NCBI GenBank assembly: GCA_949297805.1
Contig: CASFTG010000001.1
Span: 824,999-888,998 of the forward strand
DNA length: 64,000 nt
DNA from: an uncultured bacterium
Lineage (GTDB): Bacteria; Bacillota_I; Bacilli_A; RFN20; CAG-826
Reading direction: 5' to 3'
Under the pieces are notes generated by a model. That model was given only the letters and a program-made list of their open reading frames with translations. It was not told where the DNA came from and did not search any database. Below are positions 45,736 through 54,277 of this stretch, in pieces. The first letter of the stretch is position 1; the number at the start of each line of letters is the position of its first letter. A program made the translations under genes and the position numbers.

Positions 45736-47160
45736 CTAAGCGGAGGCCGGCATCTCCGCAAACATCGTCGGCAAGTCGACAAGATGGAGGCGGGGGTCGT
45801 CAAGCGAGCGCAAAGAATCCTCGAAGCCCGCCGCGCCGAATAGATAGAGCTCAACCTGCTTAAAGGGGCGGAAAGGCTCGGCCTTAAGATCCTCCAGCAT
45901 GTCGTAATAATCACGAAGTGTCCGTTTCTTGGTGGAAAACTTCGTCTCAGCCAATAGCAGATGGAATTTATCGGCGCTGATGACGTCAACCTCGACCGAC
46001 CGACCCAACGATTTGGAATCGAATTGGAAATTCCGGAAATCAAGGAAAAGTCCGCCAAGCCGCCCGTTTTTGCTCAGGTATTCCAAATAGGTAAGGCAGA
46101 GTTTCTCATAGGCGTGCCCAATGAAATTGGCGATGCCGGTTTCGTCGGCTTTCTTTAGGCTTGGGCCAAAACCTTCCGCGATAAGCCCCGCGTTTTCGCG
46201 GATAAAACGATAATAGAATGCCAGCATCGGATCGAGTATCTCATAACGGCATTTCCGTTCCTTTTGGAAGAACCCCCGTTTAATAAGAATATGGTCAGTT
46301 AAAAGAGGCTCGAGGTACTTGCTGATGTTGCCGCTTGAAAGATTAAGCCGTTCCGACAACGCCGCCACGGTATCATCGCCCTCGGCAATGGCTTTGATTA
46401 TTGAGGCGTAATAGCCACCTCGGACGATATCGCTGGTAATTAGCTGCCCTGGGTCTTGAACGAACAAGGAACTCGGTTCATAGAAAAGATGGGTCAGATT
46501 CGAGTCGAAACTCTTTGATTGGTCAATAAGCGAAAGATAAAAAGGGAAAGTATTGGTTAAAGACAATATCTTCGCTTTTTCGAAGTCGTCATGGACATCC
46601 TTAACCCCGATCAAAGCCTCATCGAACTCGAATTTCAGCAAACGAAGCGAGAAGGTATTGCGGCGATATAGAGGCGCGCCGTAATCCCCGATCTCCTTTT
46701 CCATAAAGGATACGTTGCTACCGGTCAGAATCAAAACGAAACGCCGTTTGAGGAAAAGGCTATCGATGGCGTTTTGCAAAGCGGAGGCGAAATCGGTCCG
46801 CTTCCTTTTGCCATCGCGCCCCACGACGATGTTCGGGTACTCGTCAACGCACATAATCCCCGGCTCATCGCCGAAATACTCATCGATGGCCGAAAAGAAA
46901 TCCGGCCACGATTCGTAGGTGCCGCCAGAAAAGCCTCGAGCTTCATTTAGGGTTTTAGAGAAGTATTTCCGAATATCGACATCGCTCGAATCGGTTGCGC
47001 GGAATATTAATGACTTCTTCCCCTGGCAAAACATAGAGAGCAACGTCGACTTGCCAATTCGACGTTGTCCATAAAGATAACCAAACTCAAAACGAGAGGA
47101 ATCGTAACGTTCATTTAGCAATGCCAGTTCGCGGACACGGCCATAAATTTGAATACCCAT
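45736..47160 (-). CDS. Archaeal-type AAA ATPase with C-terminal DUF234
   Basis: A 474-residue protein. Walker A GQRRIGKST near residue 37, Walker B CVDEYPN, sensor region ILTGSNVS, a winged-helix segment (VAALSERLNLSSGNISKYLEPL) and a DUF234/PD-(D/E)XK-like end with VEVDVISADKFHLLLAETKFS. These proteins are common in archaea and gut anaerobes with unknown function. A longer frame reaches 47226, but the ATG at 47160 has GGAGG eight bases before it. Its promoter is bracketed by two identical operator-like repeats, which suggests tight control. Somewhat AT-richer than the neighbourhood. Confidence 0.88.
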   Translation of the reverse strand: MGIQIYGRVRELALLNERYDSSRFEFGYLYGQRRIGKSTLLSMFCQGKKSLIFRATDSSDVDIRKYFSKTLNEARGFSGGTYESWPDFFSAIDEYFGDEPGIMCVDEYPNIVVGRDGKRKRTDFASALQNAIDSLFLKRRFVLILTGSNVSFMEKEIGDYGAPLYRRNTFSLRLLKFEFDEALIGVKDVHDDFEKAKILSLTNTFPFYLSLIDQSKSFDSNLTHLFYEPSSLFVQDPGQLITSDIVRGGYYASIIKAIAEGDDTVAALSERLNLSSGNISKYLEPLLTDHILIKRGFFQKERKCRYEILDPMLAFYYRFIRENAGLIAEGFGPSLKKADETGIANFIGHAYEKLCLTYLEYLSKNGRLGGLFLDFRNFQFDSKSLGRSVEVDVISADKFHLLLAETKFSTKKRTLRDYYDMLEDLKAEPFRPFKQVELYLFGAAGFEDSLRSLDDPRLHLVDLPTMFAEMPASA

Positions 47161-47175
47161 ATTTTGCCTCCGATA

Positions 47176-47212
47176 TTTAGCGAAAACGTTTTCGCCGAAA
47201 ACGTCTTCGTCA
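47176..47212. repeat. Operator-like 37-bp repeat, downstream copy (at the transcription start)
   Basis: Contains the perfect 16-bp palindrome GCGAAAACGTTTTCGC and an adjoining near-palindrome CGAAAACGTCTTCG. The copy covers the expected transcription start and leader of the DUF234 ATPase gene. Central CG with AT-rich arms is the LacI-family operator style. Confidence 0.7.
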
Positions 47213-47214
47213 GT

Positions 47215-47220
47215 ATTATA
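47215..47220 (-). promoter_or_regulatory. -10 box of the DUF234 ATPase gene
   Basis: Minus-strand TATAAT, with TTTTCA 16 bases upstream as a possible -35. It lies between the two 37-bp repeats. Confidence 0.6.
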
Positions 47221-47256
47221 CATCATTAAATATGAGTGAAAACAGGGAAAGTAAAT

Positions 47257-47293
47257 TTTAGCGAAAACGTTTTCGCCGAAAACGTCTTCGTCA
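47257..47293. repeat. Operator-like 37-bp repeat, upstream copy
   Basis: Identical over 37 bases to 47176-47212, same orientation, offset 81 bp (close to eight helical turns). Paired placement would allow repression by DNA looping around the promoter. Confidence 0.7.
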
Positions 47294-47368
47294 AATCAAA
47301 AAGCCTGCATTTCAAATAAAAATCCCAGCAAAACGCCGGAATATTAAGCTGATTCTCTTTGCCTAAAA

Positions 47369-48445
47369 TCAATTCAAATCATTGCTTAAGCTGAAATCGC
47401 CTTTCTCAATCAGATGGAAATGGCGGAACAGCCAATCGATGAAGAAGACAAGGATGATCGGAGCGACGACGCAGACGAAGATAACACAAAGGACCATTTG
47501 CCAGGAGTAATTGGAAGCCCCGAGGAAATTCAGTGGGCCGACTAAACCCGAGGTCCCCATGCCCGCCCCAACCGATAAGGAAGCGGCATCCATCCCTTCA
47601 CTAAGCGGGAAGAGCATCGCAAAGGGCCCAAGAATGGCGGAGGCGATGATGGTTGGAAGCCAGATGATGGGTTTCCGGACGATGTTCTTGAATTCAAGCA
47701 TCGAGGTTCCGATGCCGATGGCGACGACCGTGCCCCACTTGTTATCTCGAGCGGCATGGACCGCGAACCCAACCATTTGGGTGCAGCAGCCAATCAAGGC
47801 TGCCGCGGCCGCTAAAGGGACTTGGCCGATAGAGATGGCGACGCAAAGGGCGACCGAGGATATCGGCGCAGTCAAGGCCATCCCGACCAACACCGAGACC
47901 AAGATGCACATGAAGAAGCTGACGACGATGTTGGTGAAGCAGAGTTCGACCAATAAGCCCATCCCGATGGTGATGTAATGAACCCAATTGGCTAAAAGGA
48001 AGGAATACAAAACGGCGATGCAGATCCCAATAAGCGGAATCAAAATCAAATCGACCGGGGTCTTCTTCTTGCTTAGGAACTTAAGTCCTAATAAGCAAAG
48101 AATAACCGCTAGATAGCAAGACAAAGGATCGGAGATGCCGCTAATCTGACCAGTAGCAAAAGAGAAGGCGTAGTTCCCGATATAACCGGCGGCCATGCAG
48201 GCTACCACCGCCACCCCGCTTTTCTTCTTTGCCAGGGCCACGCCTAAGCCGATGCCGGCCCCCATGAGCCCTTTGATTAAAGCCGCCCAATCGCCGATCG
48301 CCTCGCAATAAGGGATCCCAGCGAATAAATCGAGAATCGTCCCGATGATCAATGTCCCGAACAAGCCGATGGCCATCCCGTTGGAAGTGACCATGATGTT
48401 GTTCTTGACATAGCGAAAAGCCGATCTTGCTTTTTCTTTGTCCAT
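47369..48445 (-). CDS. PTS EIIC-like permease (PfoR type)
   Basis: A 358-residue membrane protein with about nine to ten hydrophobic segments. The block HAARDNKWGTVVAIGIGTSM followed by IVRKPIIWLPTIIASA and the glycine-rich GMGTSGLVGP segment match the PTS_EIIC_2/PfoR family. Family members are EIIC-like but often lack partner EIIA/EIIB domains, and none are seen here, so the substrate and energy coupling are unclear. The ATG lies one base after the M24 gene stop, with AGAGG upstream, so the two are co-transcribed. Confidence 0.85.
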   Translation of the reverse strand: MDKEKARSAFRYVKNNIMVTSNGMAIGLFGTLIIGTILDLFAGIPYCEAIGDWAALIKGLMGAGIGLGVALAKKKSGVAVVACMAAGYIGNYAFSFATGQISGISDPLSCYLAVILCLLGLKFLSKKKTPVDLILIPLIGICIAVLYSFLLANWVHYITIGMGLLVELCFTNIVVSFFMCILVSVLVGMALTAPISSVALCVAISIGQVPLAAAAALIGCCTQMVGFAVHAARDNKWGTVVAIGIGTSMLEFKNIVRKPIIWLPTIIASAILGPFAMLFPLSEGMDAASLSVGAGMGTSGLVGPLNFLGASNYSWQMVLCVIFVCVVAPIILVFFIDWLFRHFHLIEKGDFSLSNDLN

Positions 48446-48446
48446 T

Positions 48447-49718
48447 TTAAATGCCTCTTTTCAGTTTGAAATGGTTCTCTAAATCGTCCTGCTCGATGGC
48501 GATGCCATCGCTTAGTAAACGGGATCCGGTCCCGGTGATCATATACATATCCTTTAGCCGGATAGCGATATCCTCCTTATCGAGGTAAAGGCCGATATCC
48601 AACGCCACCACATCCCCTTCTTGCAATGTCAGGCCCTCATAGTCTTCGTAAAGCTCTAAGCCCAGGAAGGAGAGGGCCCGGGGGAAGGTAATCTGACTGA
48701 TTTCTTCCTTTGAGGCGATGATTTGCTCAGAAAGGCAGCGTTCCGCTAGCCGTTCCCTAGCAAACTCATTGACCTTCTCGACGCTTAGCAAGGGACGGAG
48801 TAAAGCCCCCGTCTTCTTTAAGCAATCGAGGACGATGGAGTAGATAAGCGATTGACGGTCGCTGAACTTGCCATCAACTGGAACGGTCCGGGCGATGGAA
48901 GCGCAGTAATGCTCGTCGCGGGCGTTGACGTTGAAGACGACCGCTTGCCCTTTCCTTACTTTCTCTTTCGGCTTTTGAGCCAGCAGGCAATTGGCTCCGC
49001 TCCCCTCGGCGATGAATAAGGGCTCAGCGAAGCCGCCTAAGCCGGAAGAGGACTCGGTCGCGCTCATATAGGCGAGGCCAAGGTCATATTCATAAACCCC
49101 AGGGGAAAGAAGCGAATAGGCGTTAAGCAGCCCATCTTTCACATGGCCGATGGCTTTCTTGATCGAATCAATCTCTTCCTCGCTTTTGCATTTCCGCAAA
49201 GGGGCGACCAAGGGTTTGACTGGCTTAACTAGCAAAGACGGATAAACGGCTTGTAAGGCCGAAGCAAAGGACTTTGAATCAAGTTCCCGGTCGACTTTGA
49301 GTTCCGGGCTTAAATCGAAATAGCCAATATTGACGGGGCTTTCCTCGTCGATCCCTTGCCGGAGCAAGCGGTCGAGCCGGGAGGAAAGATAAGCCGAAAG
49401 CATGACGTTGTTTATGCCAGAGATCCGTCTCGCGTCCTCTTGAGTGAGCCGCTTCCCGTACCAGCGTTTCTTCGCTTCGTCATATTGATCGACGAAGAGG
49501 ATGGTTCGGGTCTCCCCGCCCCGCTTGATAAGCAATAAGGAGGAACCTTCTTGCTCGATACCGGTGAGATAGAAGAAATCGGCATTGACCTCGAAGGGAT
49601 AGAAAGTGGTCGAGGAGAAATATTTGGCCCTCCCGGCAAAGAAGAGGGCGAAGGATTCGTCATCCATTTTGGCGTAGACGGCGTTTCGGCGGTTTTCGAG
49701 TTCATTGAGGCTGCTCAT
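48447..49718 (-). CDS. M24 (aminopeptidase P fold) protein without metal ligands
   Basis: A 423-residue protein with the N-terminal creatinase-like domain and a C-terminal pita-bread domain of Xaa-Pro peptidases. The five metal ligands D, D, H, E, E appear replaced. Numbering from the ATG at 49724, these are Asn265 in VVFNVNA, Ser276 in ASIART, Ser352 in LSFLGL, Asp376 in LDIGLY and Lys391 in IRLKD. It is predicted to be non-catalytic, perhaps a peptide-binding or regulatory protein. The ATG at 49718 is preferred because the AGGAGG site is too close to the one at 49724. It is the first gene of a pair with the EIIC-like permease; TACAAT at 49751-49746 is a likely -10. Confidence 0.8.
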   Translation of the reverse strand: MSSLNELENRRNAVYAKMDDESFALFFAGRAKYFSSTTFYPFEVNADFFYLTGIEQEGSSLLLIKRGGETRTILFVDQYDEAKKRWYGKRLTQEDARRISGINNVMLSAYLSSRLDRLLRQGIDEESPVNIGYFDLSPELKVDRELDSKSFASALQAVYPSLLVKPVKPLVAPLRKCKSEEEIDSIKKAIGHVKDGLLNAYSLLSPGVYEYDLGLAYMSATESSSGLGGFAEPLFIAEGSGANCLLAQKPKEKVRKGQAVVFNVNARDEHYCASIARTVPVDGKFSDRQSLIYSIVLDCLKKTGALLRPLLSVEKVNEFARERLAERCLSEQIIASKEEISQITFPRALSFLGLELYEDYEGLTLQEGDVVALDIGLYLDKEDIAIRLKDMYMITGTGSRLLSDGIAIEQDDLENHFKLKRGI

Positions 49719-49745
49719 ATCCATTCCTCCTCTTAAGGCAGGTAA

Positions 49746-49751
49746 ATTGTA
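49746..49751 (-). promoter_or_regulatory. -10 box of the M24-permease operon
   Basis: Minus-strand TACAAT, 27 bases before the ATG at 49718; a leader with AGGAGG separates them. The upstream sequence contains an alternating CGCGCGCGC run. Confidence 0.5.
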
Positions 49752-49795
49752 GTCGGGTTAGCGCGCGCGTGTATATGAAAATCAATATATTTTTA

Positions 49796-50395
49796 CTACG
49801 GTTTGACCAGGTCAAGAAACGGCTCACCCGGATTTAGGCGAAACCACTTGGCTTCAAGCCGCTCATTAAGATGAGAATCGCTGATAAGCTTAACCTTAAC
49901 CATCTCACCGAATTCCGGGTTGGCGATAACGAAATCCAGCCGGCTCGATAGCCTGGTTAAGGAATCGTAGGCGGCGTAATCGACCTCAAGATCATAAGCG
50001 TATAGTTGCCTAACCACCGAAATCTCGGCTTGCCCATAAGCCTGCTTTCCGGCTTCTAAGACCATCCGGCGGAGGTTGCCGACACCGAGCTTTGTCCCGC
50101 CGAAATAACGGGCGACGGCTAATAGGCCATAAGCATCTTCGGCCCGAAGGAACTCCAATAACGGGCGGCCCGAAGACCCACTCGGCTCCCCGTCCTCACT
50201 GAAGCCATCCTGCCCATCGAGCCGGAATCCATAGGGGATATGGTTGGCTTTATGGTGCAAGGAACGGATCGAGGCCAATTGGGCGTCGAGCTCTTCTTTA
50301 TTGGCGCAAGGTAAGGCAAAGGCCAAAAAGGAAGAGCCAAGCATCTCGCTTTGGCCCTCCCCTTTCTTGGTTATGACCTTATCGCCTTCTTTCAT
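49796..50395 (-). CDS. yigZ: YigZ/IMPACT family protein
   Basis: A 199-residue protein with the UPF0029/IMPACT signature GEPSGSSGRPLLEFL and ARYFGGTKLGVGNL, followed by the small C-terminal ferredoxin-like domain. Eukaryotic IMPACT modulates GCN2; the bacterial role is unknown, with links to translation. The ATG overlaps the stop of the giant surface-protein gene (ATGA), so it depends on translation through that gene and could be affected by its frame disruption. Confidence 0.93.
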   Translation of the reverse strand: MKEGDKVITKKGEGQSEMLGSSFLAFALPCANKEELDAQLASIRSLHHKANHIPYGFRLDGQDGFSEDGEPSGSSGRPLLEFLRAEDAYGLLAVARYFGGTKLGVGNLRRMVLEAGKQAYGQAEISVVRQLYAYDLEVDYAAYDSLTRLSSRLDFVIANPEFGEMVKVKLISDSHLNERLEAKWFRLNPGEPFLDLVKP

Positions 50396-53300
50396 AGAAG
50401 GATGATCGAGGCGTTGGTGGCCAAACCTAGAGCCACTTCCGAGAAGTTGACTTGGTTATCGCCCACTTTGAACTCTTTGTACTTGCTCAAATCGGACAAG
50501 TTCGAATTCCCAACGATGCCGGAGTATGGCAAGGAGAGATATAGGTAGCTAGAAAGCATACCAAGCTTCTCTTTACCAGTGACGAAGACGGTGTCGGTCA
50601 GGCCATAATTGAAGTAAGAATCAAGTTTCTCCATCGCCAGAAGACCCTCAACGCACTCATCGGTGGCATAAGTGGCAATCTTTTCATCAGTGAAGGCATA
50701 GGCCATGAGGTTGGCGTAGAACACTTCCTGGGCCGAGCCGTCATTGATGAGGGCCATCCATTCATCGTCGTAGAACGAACCGAGGTTCTTATAGGAATCA
50801 ACGGTGATTTCGGTATTTGTGTAGAGCCCGCCGGGATTGGCGCCAATCGTTCCGTAACTTAGGTTATGGTTGATGTAATCAGCCTTAACCAAAGCACCGT
50901 AAATGGCGTCCATTTCCCCGGCGAGGATGTTGTTAAACAGCACCGGATCCTCAAGGTTTTCGCAGTTTTCATCGACTTTGGTGAACGAAGAGAAGGCATC
51001 GACCGCGTCCAGCATATCAATCCGGGCTCCTTGGTTAAGAGCAACCAAGGCGGCATAAACGCCAGCATTAGCCGTATCGTCATCGCCTAGACTATCGACC
51101 AACGCTTCGACCGCGGTGACATAACCTTCGACAAAGGCCAAATCGATAATGTGGTCATCGACATAGAGCGAGTCAACTTTCAGATCAGGGTAATTAAGAG
51201 CCGATCCGAGTTTTTCGTTCAACGCGTTTATGGCGGCCTGCTCGGAGTTATCACCCTTCACCAGCCGATTGAAGATCGAAGCTTTGAAGGTGCTTTGCTG
51301 CCCAAAGCTAATGTCGAGGGTAAAGATGTGGTATAGAGCGTAATCCCGGGTGGTGACGGAGTTCTCGCTAGCCACCTTGACCGGATGATAAGCATCAAAG
51401 TCAGTACCGGACTTGAATTCAATCGGGTTCTCAAAGATCGAGGTCTGCTGCATGAAGGTCAAAAGGTCATAGGTGTGATGGCCTTGCTCGGTAAAGGCGG
51501 TCATGACGTCATAACCATCGGGGATATTAGCAAAGTCGAAGTAGTGGCCATCTTGTCCATCAACGCCCGGGGTGTAGATGCTATTGAGGAGGTTGATGAT
51601 GAGGTTGATGTCCTTTTTCTCGAGTTCAGACTGGGTATACCGATAGTTCGAGAGGTCATAGCTAACTTGGACGTTCAAAGGTTCGGAAGAAGTGAGGACC
51701 AGATTGCCGGTTAAGGAAGCGACATCGATGGAAGAACCTTCGCTAGGTTTGGCGAAGTCGGTGTAGTCGATCTCGCCGGCCTTAAGCGAATATTCCGTTG
51801 GAATCTTATCAAGGGTGATGGTCAAAGGATGGCCGCCGGTTTCAAGGTTGCCAGCCACCGCGCCGATATCATAGACGTATTCGTTCCCGACTTGAGTCGC
51901 TTCAACGGTAATCGGCTCCGCCGGCCGGGTGAACTGGGTGAGGCCAACGTTGCCAAAGACGTCCTGGAGGGCGTTAGGCAAGATGTCGCTGCCGAGCTGA
52001 AGTTTGTTGAGGGCATAGAAGATGTCCTCTAAGTCATCCGGCGGGAGGTTCATGATCTCGTCGCCCGAGAAGGTCAAGGAGCCGTCGTCAGCGAGGAAGC
52101 CAGAATCGAGGAAAACCTGGAGGAGGCCCGCCCCCCGTCCATCGTCGGTCAGGTTGTTGATTTCCTCGGTCCAACCCGGGGTCCGCTGGGCCTTGATCTT
52201 CTTATAGAGTTTCTCTTGGTAACCGGCTTCCCCATGGGCAAGATAGAGTTCCGGATCCCCTTCTAAGCTATAGTTCAAAGAAGCTAAGGAGGAAGAGTCA
52301 TACACCGTATAGGCTAATTGCTCAAAGACGGTCAAATCATCGTAAGTGAAAGTGCCTTCGTTCCAAACGGCAGAATTACCGCCATAGACCAAGAACCCAT
52401 CGTTATGGAAGACCCGGGAATTGTACATATCGGTGAGGATCTCTCGGAAGGTGATCGGATCGATGGAGGAGAGGTTGGTCAGGTTCCCGAGGGCTTCGCT
52501 GTTGCGGGACAGATTCGAGAGAATCGAGGCCAATTGGTAAATCTCGGTCTCATCGAAACGGCGGGAATAATCCGGTTCCGAATGATATTGGTCATTCTCG
52601 TCATAATAATAGGAGAAGTAGACGTTAGCCTTAGTGAAGTCGATGCCCTCGATTTGAAAATCGGGCTGATTCAAGGTCGAATCGATGATGTTCGGGACGC
52701 AGTCATAGAACAAAGGCGAATCGTTAAGCGCGGTCAATAAGTCGACGAAGAGATCGGGCCGGATGGAAGAGAAATCGAAGACCCCATCATTGTTGAGCAG
52801 CGGCTTGACCTCGTCCGACTGGAAGAGGGTCAACATCGTCTTTAGCGACCCCTCATCTCCATCAATGGCCAGTTCTTGTTTGGCAAGATCGGAATCATTC
52901 CCGTCAAATTTGGTCGGGAAGACGGACTTAACCAAGTAAATAGCTTTGCCGTTAGCCAAGTCGGCGGAATCATATTGGGCGTAAAGCGACTTATTGGCGA
53001 GGTCTTTAGGCGAACCGGTCCCATCGTCTTTAACGTAATAGAAATATTGCTCTAAAGCGTCGAGGGAGACGATTTGCTTAATGAGCCCTTGGAAGGCGTT
53101 GAGGCCCGTCGTTTCGTTGAGCTTATCGCTATTGAAGAGGCCCGAACGCATCATCTGGTCGAGGGCGGTCGTCAAGGCGGAGGCATCAATCGAGCCTAAA
53201 TCGGTCAAATCGGTCGAAGATAAAGAGGATAAAGACCCCATCATGTTGACAAGGTAATCAATCTGCTCCTCCCCATAGGGCGCATAGTCCTTAGTCCCGT

Positions 53301-54099
53301 TATCTTCATAGGCAGTGAAGAAGGGGTTGACATCATTAAGGAATTCGCCCATCTCCCCTTCAATGAGTTCCTCGCCCGATTCGGGGAAGAAGACGTCATT
53401 GAGCAGCTGCGGCAACGCCCGGTAGAAAAGAGCGGATCCATCGAGGGCATTGAGCATAGTCGAGAGCTCGCGCTTCTTATCATCGGCGTTGGTGGCGAAA
53501 TAATCGGAGGGCGAGGACAAAGCATCGAAATCCAGTTCCCCGTTCTCATCGACGAAGGAGGAGGATTGGATGGTATCGATAAGATAGCAAAGGTCATCGA
53601 TCTCGGAATCCCAATCGCTGATCGACTCAACGATCTTGGCGATGGTCATATCGGTATGGTCAGGATCGAAGGCGACATGGGCTTTGTCTTCGGCGTTCTC
53701 ATCAATCCCGTAGATGCCGGATTCGACCAAAACCGTCTCAATCAATTGCTTAAAGACCGGGGTTTGTTCGGCGGTCGGGGCTTCGTTAAGCAGATGGCTT
53801 GCGCTGGCCCCATCGAGCAACGGACGGAGGAGGAAGTCGGTGGAAAGCGAAGATAAGGAAATCCGGCTGGCATCGAGTTGCCCATCCTCATTCATTAACC
53901 CATAGGAAGGATCGAGCAAAACCGAGAAGACGGAGAAGAGATTAGCGACCTCATCGACGTTATCTTGCCGTTGCTTCTCAGTTAAGGTGGAAAGATGGCC
54001 ATTGACGGGATCGGCATGGAGGAAATAAGAATAGTTGATGGCGGAGAAATCAATCGGCGAATCTTTCGCCCCCTCCATCCCGGCGAAGGCGTTCTTCAA
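50392..54099 (-). CDS. C-terminal part of a giant surface protein, separated by a frame disruption
   Basis: An open frame of up to 1235 residues starting at a TTG, with no signal peptide, no membrane helix at the start and no Shine-Dalgarno. It consists of acidic, Asn/Asp/Leu-rich sequence with repeated LLTALNDSPLFYDCVPNII-like and MLNALDGSALFYRALPQLL-like units, also seen in the 54199-57480 frame. It is in the same phase as that frame. I read it as the continuation of one protein of roughly 2,350 residues, interrupted between 54,105 and 54,298. No known domain is recognised. A TAA two codons before the TTG argues against a separate gene start. Confidence 0.7.
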   Translation of the reverse strand: MKNAFAGMEGAKDSPIDFSAINYSYFLHADPVNGHLSTLTEKQRQDNVDEVANLFSVFSVLLDPSYGLMNEDGQLDASRISLSSLSTDFLLRPLLDGASASHLLNEAPTAEQTPVFKQLIETVLVESGIYGIDENAEDKAHVAFDPDHTDMTIAKIVESISDWDSEIDDLCYLIDTIQSSSFVDENGELDFDALSSPSDYFATNADDKKRELSTMLNALDGSALFYRALPQLLNDVFFPESGEELIEGEMGEFLNDVNPFFTAYEDNGTKDYAPYGEEQIDYLVNMMGSLSSLSSTDLTDLGSIDASALTTALDQMMRSGLFNSDKLNETTGLNAFQGLIKQIVSLDALEQYFYYVKDDGTGSPKDLANKSLYAQYDSADLANGKAIYLVKSVFPTKFDGNDSDLAKQELAIDGDEGSLKTMLTLFQSDEVKPLLNNDGVFDFSSIRPDLFVDLLTALNDSPLFYDCVPNIIDSTLNQPDFQIEGIDFTKANVYFSYYYDENDQYHSEPDYSRRFDETEIYQLASILSNLSRNSEALGNLTNLSSIDPITFREILTDMYNSRVFHNDGFLVYGGNSAVWNEGTFTYDDLTVFEQLAYTVYDSSSLASLNYSLEGDPELYLAHGEAGYQEKLYKKIKAQRTPGWTEEINNLTDDGRGAGLLQVFLDSGFLADDGSLTFSGDEIMNLPPDDLEDIFYALNKLQLGSDILPNALQDVFGNVGLTQFTRPAEPITVEATQVGNEYVYDIGAVAGNLETGGHPLTITLDKIPTEYSLKAGEIDYTDFAKPSEGSSIDVASLTGNLVLTSSEPLNVQVSYDLSNYRYTQSELEKKDINLIINLLNSIYTPGVDGQDGHYFDFANIPDGYDVMTAFTEQGHHTYDLLTFMQQTSIFENPIEFKSGTDFDAYHPVKVASENSVTTRDYALYHIFTLDISFGQQSTFKASIFNRLVKGDNSEQAAINALNEKLGSALNYPDLKVDSLYVDDHIIDLAFVEGYVTAVEALVDSLGDDDTANAGVYAALVALNQGARIDMLDAVDAFSSFTKVDENCENLEDPVLFNNILAGEMDAIYGALVKADYINHNLSYGTIGANPGGLYTNTEITVDSYKNLGSFYDDEWMALINDGSAQEVFYANLMAYAFTDEKIATYATDECVEGLLAMEKLDSYFNYGLTDTVFVTGKEKLGMLSSYLYLSLPYSGIVGNSNLSDLSKYKEFKVGDNQVNFSEVALGLATNASIILL

Positions 54100-54277
54100 G
54101 CCGTTTTAAGGCCTGTTCCATCGAGGAAAGGTTGTCGAAGTCGAGGTTGGAGAGTTCCTCAACCCCGCCGAGTTGGTTAAGCGAATTCAAGACGTTGGTC
54201 AGCCGGTCGATCTCGCCCTGCTCCCCATTCCAGTCCTCTTCGGTCGAAAGCTGTTCGACCATATCGAGATAGAGCAA
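54050..54277 (-). other. Out-of-frame coding tract linking the two halves of the giant gene
   Basis: Between the 26-bp duplication and an AAAA run at about 54,105, the coding-like reading (LTNVLNSLNQLGG, LDFDNLSSMEQALK) lies in a different phase from the frames on both sides. Removing one 26-bp copy and one A restores a single continuous frame, with ALNGLKNAFAGMEG at the junction. Confidence 0.65.

Noticed and set aside
54095..54115. Programmed -1 frameshifting at TTAAAAC in the giant gene
   Set aside because: The heptamer does not fit XXXYYYZ, and a -1 slip leads directly to a stop; the required shift is +1 or loss of one A.
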